Assembly (NCBI GenBank): GCA_002414185.1
Contig: DHYS01000028.1
Coordinates: 1-6,687, forward strand
Direction of reading: 5' to 3'
Length of the DNA: 6,687 nucleotides
DNA from: Patescibacteria group bacterium UBA5124
GTDB lineage: Bacteria; Patescibacteriota; Gracilibacteria; Absconditabacterales; Absconditicoccaceae
Of this stretch, positions 1 through 6,687 are shown piece after piece. Positions within the stretch are counted from its first letter, which is position 1, and the number at the start of each line of letters is the position of its first letter. The notes beneath the pieces were generated by a model. That model ran no database searches and was not told the DNA's origin. It saw only the letters and a program-made list of their open reading frames with translations. The translations under genes were made by a program, and so were the position numbers.

Positions 1-249
1 AAGATGATCTAAAGCAAAATTTCTCGCTAATGCAGAAGATTTGGGCACAATATGATAATACCTAATATGGAGATCTTTATAGAGAGCAGACTCACAAAGA
101 TGTTTACTTTTATCATCTTGAGACTGATCTACCACCAATAGCTCATAAGGAATCAGCTGTCTTTCCAAAAGCATATCAAAAAAATGAGTAAGATCTTTGA
201 CACGATCAAGCGTAGGAACTATAATACTAATCTTAGAAGTTAGAGACAT
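1..249 (-). CDS. GT2-family glycosyltransferase, N-terminal part (3' end off window)
   Basis: The first 83 residues of a GT-A fold glycosyltransferase of family 2 are visible; the rest lies beyond the window edge. The start is the ATG at 249, which overlaps the stop of the fucosyltransferase gene by 10 bases. What shows the family is an opening beta strand KISIIVPTLDR, the second nucleotide-binding strand ELLVVDQSQDD (a variant of the usual VVDDxSxD), and SSALARNFAL, which corresponds to the G-x-x-x-ARNxG helix of GT2 enzymes. The catalytic DxD and the acceptor part are not in view, so the sugar cannot be predicted. The enzyme probably adds one sugar to a lipid-linked glycan at the cytoplasmic membrane. 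Oddly, the 83 residues contain no glycine at all, so this gene offers no test of the recoded UGA. No Shine-Dalgarno motif is seen. Confidence 0.8.
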   Translation of the reverse strand, partial: MSLTSKISIIVPTLDRVKDLTHFFDMLLERQLIPYELLVVDQSQDDKSKHLCESALYKDLHIRYYHIVPKSSALARNFALDHL

Positions 250-1142
250 ATCCAATTTTTTGGAATTAAATCACGGGTATCCAGTGATACCTTAAACCAC
301 TGGCGAGGAGCAATTACGACCTTATCAGGTGACATATTGAGCCAAGCCCCTCGCCAGCTGAAAGAACTATTTGCGACAATATGATGATTACAATAACTCA
401 TCAAAATCATATCTCGATAACTATCACTTCCCGTATTCCAGTCTACATAAACAAAATTTCAATTTTCTAGATGCTTTTTACACCAGGTGATATCATTGGA
501 AAATACAACAAATTGTACATCAGAAAATTGTTTTTGCATATATTGTATAGCCTTTTGATAATATTCTAGACTACAAAATCCATGATAGCTATCATTATAA
601 TCTCCCCTTCTCACGTGAATACTTACCGTAGTCTTCGAACCAATCGATTGAAGAAAATCAGCATTTTGTTTATTCATAGGATGTTTAGGAAGAAAATCTT
701 TTCTTATTTCATCTGATATGTCTTCAAAATATTTATAACTTTGCCAAAATCAAATAAGATAAGCGTTAGTTTTTTTAGAAAGAATCTTTTTATGAAAATT
801 GAACCATCAAGAATATTTACCTAATTTATCAATCAATATATCCCAAACACCCCTTTCTTGAATAATCATATAAGGAAATTTTCTTAAAAATTTCTTGATA
901 TAAAATTGCACAAGATCAAATAATGTATAAGAAAAATCTATCTGATTATGATTCAATATTTCAGCTTGTACATCAAGGAAGTACAATTCACAATCACGTT
1001 TTGTAGTAGTTTTTTCTTTAGGAGAAATCAATCCAGAAGTATCTAGATAAAGTTCAGTGGTATTTTTGAGTGCAAGATGACGACCTAATGCATATTGAAA
1101 CATTTGATTCCCTAGTCATCCCATAAGCCTTACGACAACCAT
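240..1142 (-). CDS. GT11 alpha-1,2-type fucosyltransferase (UGA read as Gly)
   Basis: The complete 300-residue protein has the usual length for glycosyltransferase family 11, which moves fucose from GDP-fucose to a galactose-type acceptor. Motifs in order are RLMGGLGNQMFQYALGR (residues 5-21), YLIGFWQS (128-135), the GDP-fucose-binding HVRRGDY (176-182), DWNTGSDSY followed by DM, and NSSFSWRGAWLN (258-269). Four in-frame UGA codons at 1116, 807, 750 and 459 would split it into pieces under the standard code. Those at 1116 (residue 9) and 750 (residue 131) fall on glycines conserved in the family, and nearby Trp residues are UGG, so UGA means Gly, not Trp. The start ATG is one base past the TAA of the upstream methyltransferase; the stop is TAA at 240. 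R264 stands where the family usually has a second Trp (FSWWGAW). Alpha-1,2 linkage is inferred from the family; alpha-1,3 is unlikely given HxRRGDY. The acceptor is unknown. Confidence 0.95.
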
Positions 1143-1146
1143 CTTA
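1140..1146 (-). other. Tight stop-start junction (TAA-G-ATG)
   Basis: The TAA of the DUF268 methyltransferase gene and the ATG of the fucosyltransferase gene are separated by a single base. This supports the chosen fucosyltransferase start, which also gives the exact family N-terminus (VVVRLMGGLGNQ), and suggests translational coupling. Confidence 0.85.
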
Positions 1147-1899
1147 TTTCTTAGTAAAAATAAACATTCCACATCCATAATCCAAGTGATCAAACTTGGT
1201 ATAATCGGTATGTTCTACAAAATTTTTAGCATCATCAACAAGAGAAAAATCAACCAGACTCAATTCATGAAAGTAATGAACGATTGTTTTAGGATTGAAA
1301 ACTCTATGTGCATTAAAACAAATTCTTTCTCTACCTACAGGCACAGACACATACAAAAACCCACCTGGTTTCAATATTTTAGCCAATTCATGACAAGCTT
1401 TTTTAGATCCATCTGCATCCAAAGGATCTCCATATCTTCCCAATCCAATATGTTCTATCACATGTAAACAACTGATCGAATCTAACGAATGCGCTGCAAA
1501 TGGCGGCTGCAAAATAGATCCATCTACTACTTCTAGATTGGATAAATTAGCTTGTATTGGTCTAATATCCATAAAGAATGCTTTCGTGATTTTGGAAATA
1601 TACCCACTCATTTGATAAGTAGATCCTACATCCAAATGTTTTTCTGGAGTTTGTTTGAGGATATGTTCAAAACACCACAACTGCTGATAAAAATAATGAG
1701 CATCCATAGGCGTATGTTTAGTTGCATCCTGTGGTTGTGGATAAAGATCCATCAAGCTCATAGACCATCATTTGATATGTTTTTTGGTCTGGAAAAATTG
1801 TACCCAAAAACGAAAATATCCAATAAATCCATACCACATATGGATTGGATCAAACAAAGGACTAATCAATCTATAGATAAGAACTGCTATTTTTCTCAT
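1144..1899 (-). CDS. DUF268-family SAM-dependent methyltransferase (UGA read as Gly)
   Basis: This 251-residue protein begins with an aromatic, hydrophobic N-terminus (about residues 1-38, including WYGFIGYFRFW) that probably sits on the membrane. A class I methyltransferase core follows: LDVGS (89-93) replaces the glycine-rich SAM loop, MDIRP is the acidic end of strand 2, and LHVIEHIGLGRYGDPLD (145-161) is a strong DUF268 signature. LKPGG (176-180), SVPVGRERI and FNAHRVF (195-201) come next. Proteins of this family occur in polysaccharide clusters, but their acceptor is not established, so O-methylation of a sugar is inferred. One UGA at 1768 (residue 44) joins the N-terminal segment to the catalytic core; the standard code would start at residue 47 and lose that segment. 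The ATG at 1899 was chosen because it lies two bases after the previous TAA; an ATG at 1962 would overlap the upstream gene by about 60 bases. No Shine-Dalgarno motif is seen. Confidence 0.85.
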
Positions 1900-1901
1900 A
1901 A

Positions 1902-2852
1902 TTATAACAATATATCCAAATAAAGTTGCGCACAAACAGCATCGGTCAAATGCTCCAAGCAATATGTTCTAGGTGAAAATTGTTTATGTTCTATTTTTTC
2001 ACCAAAAATATGCAAAGCTTTTTCAAAATCCTTTTCAGAAGAGAAAAACATACCACAAGCATCCGTCAAATAAGGAGCAGATATTTTTTTATCCTTCCAA
2101 GTCGTTCACTGATATTCTCGATATCATCTATTCCATACCAAGGTCGGAATATCCTTGATCCAAGCTTCTTGCAAGGCAAGTCACTGACTCTCAGATTCCT
2201 GCAAATAAACAATACCCAAAGAAGCATTAATCTTCGCTTGATATTCTTGTTTGGTAAACGAACCATACACAATAGTATCATACGCGATATGATGTTTTTG
2301 CATATAAGAAATAATAAAATCAAACAGTGTTTGAGGACAAGATTTTTTATAAATCAGAATATTTTTTTGCTGTTTTTTTGCTATTCACGTATCCTGTACT
2401 CACGCTGGCCAAACCACTATTCTTGAAGATAAATTATGATCCAACGAAACAAAATAATCAGCAACCCATTGAGAAGGAACAATAATTTTGTCTATATGCT
2501 TATCGAAGAAAATATCATTTTTATCCTTGGGGATAGAGATATTTGGTCCTGCATAAATAGTTTTGATGATTCACTTTTTTTTGAGGTGAATCGCATATTG
2601 AAGTGTATCTGCACCAGAAAGTACACAAACAATCGGATGAATATAAGCCTGTTCAGGATTGAAATTATATACAGAAGAAACCACTCCTAATTCTTTGAGT
2701 CCACGTAAGAGACTATTCACTACTCACATCGGTCCATAGATTTTTTTTCACAACAAAAACATTGCCAATTGTTTAGCTTTTTTAATCAATTTTTGGTGAA
2801 TCAATTGAGATTCTGTAAGGATCGAAAATGCATGAGTGTGATCTATTTTCAT
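1902..2852 (-). CDS. GT4-like (GT-B fold) glycosyltransferase, UGA-rich
   Basis: The reading frame of 316 residues is visible only when UGA is read as glycine. Eight UGA codons (2748, 2724, 2571, 2400, 2385, 2181, 2124, 2106) interrupt it, supplying about 8 of 17 glycines. The N-terminal half has IYGPMGVVNSLLRGLKELG (38-56), resembling the acceptor-side glycine loop and first helix of GT-B enzymes, then IVPSQWVADYF and VWPAGVQ (147-153), a linker typical of GT4-like enzymes. The C-terminal half has QESESQGLALQEAW, which contains the E-x7-E nucleotide-sugar motif of GT4 (E221 and E229), then IPTLVWN. It is divergent and short for GT4, and I cannot name the sugar. It overlaps the upstream glycosyltransferase by 10 bases and ends two bases before the DUF268 start. 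Several runs of 7-8 A in the mRNA are noted separately. The ATG at 2852 is the only sensible start near the upstream stop. Confidence 0.8.
2843..2852 (-). other. 10-base gene overlap containing ATGA
   Basis: The end of the 420-residue glycosyltransferase and the start of the next one share 10 bases. The coding strand reads ATGA at 2852-2849. Under the standard code this is a classic ATGA stop-start overlap; under table 25 the UGA is Gly and the frame runs on through one Lys codon to TAG at 2843. The same 10-base geometry occurs at 240-249. Confidence 0.75.
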
Positions 2853-4105
2853 AGCACATCTTTGATAACGTGATTAAAACGCTTCATATAATTATCAATA
2901 TGAAAATGTTCCATAGCTGATTTTTGGGCTTCCTCTCACATCGTATGAATCAGCTTTTTGTGTGTATCTTGAGCAAAAATTTCCATAGCTTTGATATATT
3001 GATCGACATTATCCACATCAGCCACAAAAGAATTGTTGCTATTCAAATATTCTAGATGAGCGTTCCAAATGGTTGACGTATGACTAATCACTGGCTTTGC
3101 ACAAAGCATAGATTCAGCAATATTCAAACCGCATGTTTCTCCATCAAACCTAAAATGAGCCAACACATCTATCGCATTGTGAAATGCCCAGACATCTTTT
3201 TCTGCATAGATAGGATCCATAAGATGGACATTGGGAATATTATGACTTTTTACTATTTCAAGCAATTTGGGAGCCGGAGAAACTATCAAATAATGCACAT
3301 GAGGATATTTCTTCACCACTTGTTCAAAAGCAAGTATCCCTATAGGGTGAAAAATACTATCATCTGCTCTTCCCATTCTTCCAAAAACAATATCAGTTTC
3401 CGCAAATCACAACTTTTTTCTTAGATCAAGACCATCTTCTTTGGAACTAGTCAAAGGTCATTCAGATGGGATATAGAAGACCTTGAGTTTTGAAGCTGGT
3501 ACAACGTCAGCTATCATATCTTTAACAAGATGAGAGATACAGAGTTGATATTTGATATTGCTCAATACATTAGGAATCCCAAAAATATTCAAGAAAACAA
3601 TAAGACAATCAATCTCCGTCAATGGATATTCTGCATTACCAGCACCAGCCATCACGACGACATCTATAGCATAATACTTGATCACCTCTTTGATATGAGG
3701 AAACATATTTTTCACCACAAAAGGATATTGTTCTCCCAAAGAACTATAATCAAAAGGAATAAACGTAATATTTCCTCATTGTTGTACATATTCGAGTCTT
3801 TCTTCAATCATCTTAGGGTTATAGTTTCCTAGTTTTCTTGGCTTCGTTCCATACATAAAATACACATCATATTCCTCTTTATCTAGATATTTTGCTATAA
3901 TCTGAAGATTTTTTTCAGTTCCACCAAAGCTCAATGCACTAATACCATAGATCAAAACTCTCTTTTTATCTTTATGAGGAACATAAGAAAATGACTCTTT
4001 TTTACTCGCCAAAACGGTAGCATATTTTTGATAATAACAATAGGCCTTGCGTGCCAGAGGCAACATCCATTTGGGAAGTTTATTTGCTATCTTTTGAGTA
4101 TCCAT
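2843..4105 (-). CDS. GT4-type glycosyltransferase, 420 residues (UGA read as Gly)
   Basis: This is a retaining GT-B glycosyltransferase of the GT4/GT1-like group, probably extending a lipid-linked glycan at the inner face of the membrane. A basic, aromatic N-terminal segment (about 1-40) could form a membrane-facing amphipathic helix. The first Rossmann domain opens with RVLIYGISALSFGGTEKN (49-66), where SFGGTEKN is the glycine loop. The second domain opens with DIVFGRMGRADDS and carries FDGETCGLNIAE with the E-x7-E pair E323/E331, then AKPVIS. Five UGA codons (3776, 3458, 3407, 2936, 2849) are read through; the one at 2849 is residue 419 of 420, with TAG at 2843 as the true stop. The ATG at 4105 overlaps the upstream FkbM gene by 26 bases. 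An internal ATG at 4066 would avoid the overlap but drop 13 residues; neither has a clear Shine-Dalgarno motif. Donor and acceptor sugars are not predictable. Confidence 0.9.
4080..4105 (-). other. 26-base overlap between FkbM methyltransferase and GT4 genes
   Basis: The FkbM frame ends with TAA at 4080, while the glycosyltransferase frame is open from the ATG at 4105. The overlap depends on that start; the in-frame ATG at 4066 would leave a 13-base gap instead. The residues encoded before 4066 (MDTQKIANKLPKW) look like a plausible N-terminus. Confidence 0.6.
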
Positions 4106-4994
4106 GATGAATAAGAAAGGATAATAAATTTTTGTGATGTTCTTTATGCAAAAACAAATACATCTGTACACCATCTACAACAAAATGTTTGAGATCTACA
4201 GGTTCAATTTTACCATCTCTTTCCAAATACACTTCATATCCAAATGATTCCAAAAACGAAAGAGTTTCAGTAAACGATTCATTTTTATAATGACGTCTTC
4301 CTATATTTCTCAATGTTTGAGCTATCTCAATATAGAAGACAGGAAAACTAGATTCAATCACAGACTTCGCTCCTTCCAATACTTTAAACTCATGTCCTTC
4401 AACATCTATTTTTACAAAATCAGGTTTTTTCAATTGATGATCCTTAGCCACATGATCCAAGACCTTACATTCTATTTCTCTCTTTCCAGAAAAATCATGA
4501 GAAACAAAATCAGACTCCAAAGACGTTCCAGAACCTGCCAAATAGATAGTTTGTTTTGACGCTTTGTTACTCAACGCAAAATTGAAAGCAGTATGATCTG
4601 TAAATTGATTAAGCGCTACACTTTGCAATACACATTGATAAAATTCCTTGAGTGGTTCAAATGAATAGGTAGTAGTTTTTCCCTTACCCCAAAAACTAGC
4701 CATAATTCCATAATACCCTGTATTCGCACCTATATCATAGAACACCAAGTTATCCTTATGAGATGCAATAAACGTAAGAATATCCTTAACAAGATAGGTT
4801 CCATGTTCTTCTACAACACCATTGGCAGCAATTCCATACGCAATATCTGAGGTAAGATACAAATCTCAACAGTACCAAAATCATATATCAGACTTCACAG
4901 CTGTTTTTCCCAAAAGGGATTGTTTTTTTACAACAAGCAACTTTCTTCAGGTCAATTTTTCAAATACTCCCAACAAAAAACTCATAAGTTTCAT
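4080..4994 (-). CDS. FkbM-family SAM-dependent methyltransferase (UGA read as Gly)
   Basis: The complete 304-residue protein belongs to the FkbM family (Methyltransf_21), whose characterised members O-methylate natural products; in glycan clusters they are presumed to methylate sugars. Seen in order: GFWYCGDLYLTSDIAYGI (38-55) and NGVVEEHGT, a typical FkbM entry; the SAM loop FYDIGANTGYYG (85-96); YSFEP (110-114), the acidic end of strand 2; and FVKIDVEGHEFKVLEGA (193-209), the defining FkbM motif. The standard code would start only at a TTG at 4862, because UGA codons at 4866, 4881 and 4947 (residues 43, 38 and 16) break the N-terminus. Reading them as Gly restores 44 residues back to the ATG at 4994, with a second ATG three codons later as an alternative. 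Eighteen further glycines downstream use no UGA. The 3' end overlaps the next gene by 26 bases, and about 25 AT-rich bases separate it from the gene upstream. Confidence 0.94.
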
Positions 4995-5019
4995 AATACA
5001 ACCAAACAAGAATAAAAAA

Positions 5020-6024
5020 TTATAAATATTTTTTTAGTCACTGAGGAATACAAGCAACCATTTTAGATAACATATACTGACTTTTATGATACAGTTTAAC
5101 TAGTATATTTCTTGGATCCTTAAACGTTCATGACATAGCCAACACATGAGCATTTTTTTTCCAATCAACATCTCGGATATCCAAATACTTAAAGTAACTA
5201 GTTCAATATTCATGTAGTTTTTCCAAGGATTCTTTATCATACCAATAGACACCATCCTTAGCTCCCGCCGCAATACTCTTCAAAACAGTTTCGTATCCAT
5301 CCAACCACTGGTGAGCGGTATGAGTCAAAACAAGCCCCTTAGTCATCTTGGTTGGATAATAAATAGAATTGATCTTGAGACAAGTCAAAAAGTTCTTTTT
5401 ACCAGCATTGAGAAAATCATATATTCTATATCTTCTTTGTTTAGCAAACATTCTTCCCATATCCACAAACTGAAAATGAAGATTCACTACAGATTCAATA
5501 CGGATACTATTTTTCATATAATGTTCTGGCATTCTCGGTTCTGAGGTTGCCAAATGAAGATTATAATTTGCTTTTCTATCATCTCTAAAAATAAAATGCT
5601 TCCAGCTATTACTTCGGATAGATCAGTCATTTCTATAGGTCTTTATAGATCCTCGCAAAGTGATCCACTGCAAAACAACCGATTGTCCTTCTTTCAATGT
5701 ATCGAGCGTTTTCCAAAAATGAGTATCATGTAAGGCATTAGCAGACAATATTTCATCCGCATCCAAAACAAAAATCAAATTATTTCCCGGAATTTTTCTT
5801 GCTTCATCAAGCAACAACTGTCTCGCAATAGATTGATTTAATCCTGGATGATTATTTTTGACATAAATAACTTTTTCAAATTTTTTACAGATTTCTTCAG
5901 TTCTATCCGTACTATGTTGATCTGCAACAATAATATAATCTGCCCACAAAGAACTAGAAGCTAGACTGGTTTCCAGTATCCATTCTTCATTTTTTACAGG
6001 CATTACCAGTATCTTTTTCATCAT
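5020..6024 (-). CDS. GT2-family glycosyltransferase, 334 residues (UGA read as Gly)
   Basis: This is a GT-A fold glycosyltransferase of family 2. The N-terminus is MMKKILVMPVKNEEW, followed by the nucleotide-binding strand YIIVADQHSTDRT (30-42). NQSIARQLLLDEA (63-75) is the helix that follows the donor site, and IFVLDADEIL (84-93) is the metal-binding DxD with D88 and D90. The C-terminal half (about 115-334) is basic and aromatic, with no clear transmembrane segment, and probably shapes the acceptor site. UGA codons at 5623, 5203, 5128 and 5038 encode residues 134, 274, 299 and 329; the last three glycines of the protein are all UGA. If UGA at 5038 were a stop, the protein would end six residues earlier. 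Two adjacent ATGs (6024, 6021) are equivalent starts, 13 bases after the stop of the epimerase gene. There is no Shine-Dalgarno motif at a usable distance. The sugar transferred is unknown. Confidence 0.9.
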
Positions 6025-6037
6025 GATACAAGAAAAA

Positions 6038-6687
6038 TTAAAGAGAAAGTCCTTCCTCCAATGAATCTACATGTGTCGTATATCAAAATTTTTCCAACTC
6101 TGAAATATCAAAATTGACCATTTTAATCAGTTCATATTTCATGTATTCTTTCAAGAATTTAACTTTTACTGGTTTACCAGAGATTCTAATCAATTCCTTC
6201 GCCAAGTCGCCAATAGAAATCAAAATATTAGAACGAAGATTACAATAATGATGTCATTCTGCTGCCATATTTTTGACGACAAAACGAACCACATCTTGTA
6301 CATGAATAAAATTTCTCACTTGGGAACCATCTCCAAATACTTCTATTTCATCCAATGCAATTTCAATTTTTCTTTGCAAATCAGGAATCACATGAGATTC
6401 TCCAAATTTTTCATGCATTCTCATCTGGCTTTTCCCAAAAATATTAGTAGGACGAATTACCATCAAGTTTTTGATCCAGTTAGCAAAAAATAGTTCTCCA
6501 ATAGCCTTAGAAAGGGCATAACCAGACATTTGATCCAATCCATCAATTTTTGCATGAGTAAATTTATTATTTGATTCAAACACATTGATACTAGAAAAGA
6601 AAACCAAATGATCACAGTTATTTTCCGTCATAATATTCAAAACGTTCTTATTAATCAGATTGTTGTAAGTTATAATATCTGCTTTTT
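6038..6687 (-). CDS. NAD(P)-dependent sugar-nucleotide epimerase/reductase, extended SDR (5' end off window)
   Basis: The last 215 residues of an extended short-chain dehydrogenase/reductase are visible; the N-terminal GxxGxxG cofactor loop is outside the window. Numbering from the first complete codon: ADIITYNN, the strand 'HLVFFSS' with catalytic Ser near 31-32, the catalytic pair in YALSK (Y56, K60), then RPTNIFG (78-84), SHVIPDL (97-103), the substrate-domain stretch VFGDGSQVRNFIHVQDV, and a C-terminal VDSLEEGLSL. Such enzymes convert nucleotide-activated sugars in the cytoplasm (4-epimerases, 4,6-dehydratases, 4-keto reductases) and would supply a donor for the transferases downstream. 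UGA codons at 6254 and 6083 are read as Gly; the standard code would truncate the protein after NMAAE. RPTN and SHVIP recall GDP-fucose synthase, but the Cys expected after SS is Ile here, so a specific substrate is not assigned. The stop is TAA at 6038. Confidence 0.9.

Larger units (their letters stand above)
1..6687 (-). other. Single co-directional glycan-biosynthesis block, probable operon interior
   Basis: Eight genes on the same strand are separated by overlaps of 10, 26 and 10 bases or gaps of about 1, 2, 13 and 25 bases. No space is large enough for a conventional promoter plus leader, and I see no GC-rich hairpin followed by a T run on the coding strand. The simplest reading is one polycistronic mRNA entering at the high-coordinate edge and leaving at the low-coordinate edge. 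Clear Shine-Dalgarno motifs are missing before all seven visible start codons, so translation may rely on coupling or leaderless-like initiation. The plus strand carries no convincing gene. Confidence 0.8.

Noticed and set aside
251..264. Small palindrome TCCAATTTTTTGGA as a hairpin or terminator
   Set aside because: A five-base-pair AT-rich stem inside the fucosyltransferase coding region, just upstream of the next start; too weak and too easily produced by chance.
240..1142. UGA read as tryptophan (Mycoplasma-type code)
   Set aside because: It would give GWLGNQ and YLIWFWQ in the fucosyltransferase, where the family has Gly, and Trp is already written UGG throughout.
1900..1962. Longer start at ATG 1962 for the DUF268 methyltransferase
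   Set aside because: The extra 21 residues lie wholly inside the 3' end of the upstream glycosyltransferase, whose own frame is convincing, and the ATG at 1899 directly follows that stop.
1186..2690. Plus-strand open frames (for example 1186-1467, 1552-1923, 1980-2426, 2436-2690)
   Set aside because: They are antisense to well-supported minus-strand genes, are rich in Phe, Ile and Lys without any recognisable motif, and overlap each other. They are shadows of the AT-rich coding strand.
240..4105. Nonsense-mutated pseudogenes or sequencing errors as the cause of the broken frames
   Set aside because: Only UGA interrupts the frames; there is no in-frame UAA or UAG and no frameshift, and interruptions fall on conserved glycines in several unrelated families. 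Decay would produce all kinds of lesions.
4995..5019. Possible promoter in the 25-base AT-rich gap between the GT2 and FkbM genes
   Set aside because: TATAAT-like hexamers occur by chance everywhere at this base composition, and there is no matching -35 element at the proper spacing.
1..6687. CRISPR array, tRNA/rRNA genes, insertion sequences, direct repeats
   Set aside because: No regularly spaced repeats, no cloverleaf-like or rRNA-like stretches and no transposase frames are visible; coding sequence fills the window.

Overview
The window is an AT-rich stretch of a bacterial surface-glycan locus. All eight genes lie on the minus strand and are packed head to tail with overlaps or gaps of at most about 25 bases. 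With the standard genetic code almost every gene is broken by in-frame UGA. If UGA is read as glycine (translation table 25), six complete full-length proteins and two edge-truncated ones appear. Twenty-seven in-frame UGA codons fall in seven of the eight genes, against about 117 glycines in total by my hand count. Several sit on family-conserved glycines, such as the second G of GGLGNQ in the fucosyltransferase, while tryptophan is still written UGG. All seven stops seen are UAA or UAG. This combination points to Absconditabacteria (SR1) or Gracilibacteria of the Candidate Phyla Radiation (Patescibacteria). I cannot separate the two from this window.

Layout in transcription order, from high to low coordinates: a sugar-nucleotide epimerase/reductase of the extended SDR family (5' end cut off, 6687-6038); a GT2 glycosyltransferase (6024-5020); an FkbM-type methyltransferase (4994-4080); a GT4-type glycosyltransferase (4105-2843); a second, more divergent GT4-like glycosyltransferase (2852-1902); a DUF268 SAM-dependent methyltransferase (1899-1144); a GT11 alpha-fucosyltransferase (1142-240); and the N-terminus of another GT2 glycosyltransferase (249-1).

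Together they look like the assembly section of a capsule, O-antigen-like or cell-surface polysaccharide operon. One enzyme prepares or modifies an activated sugar, five glycosyltransferases add sugars one after another, one of them probably fucose, and two methyltransferases cap or decorate the chain. No flippase, polymerase, transporter, promoter, terminator, RNA gene, mobile element or CRISPR is visible. The window is an interior slice of a longer operon, with no intergenic space over about 25 bases.

The main point of interest is the recoding and what follows from it: shredded standard annotation, uneven UGA use between and within genes, and UGA codons close to gene ends. A secondary point is an SDR enzyme that keeps some but not all of the GDP-fucose synthase signature next to a fucosyltransferase. 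I do not see an undescribed enzymatic system beyond this.
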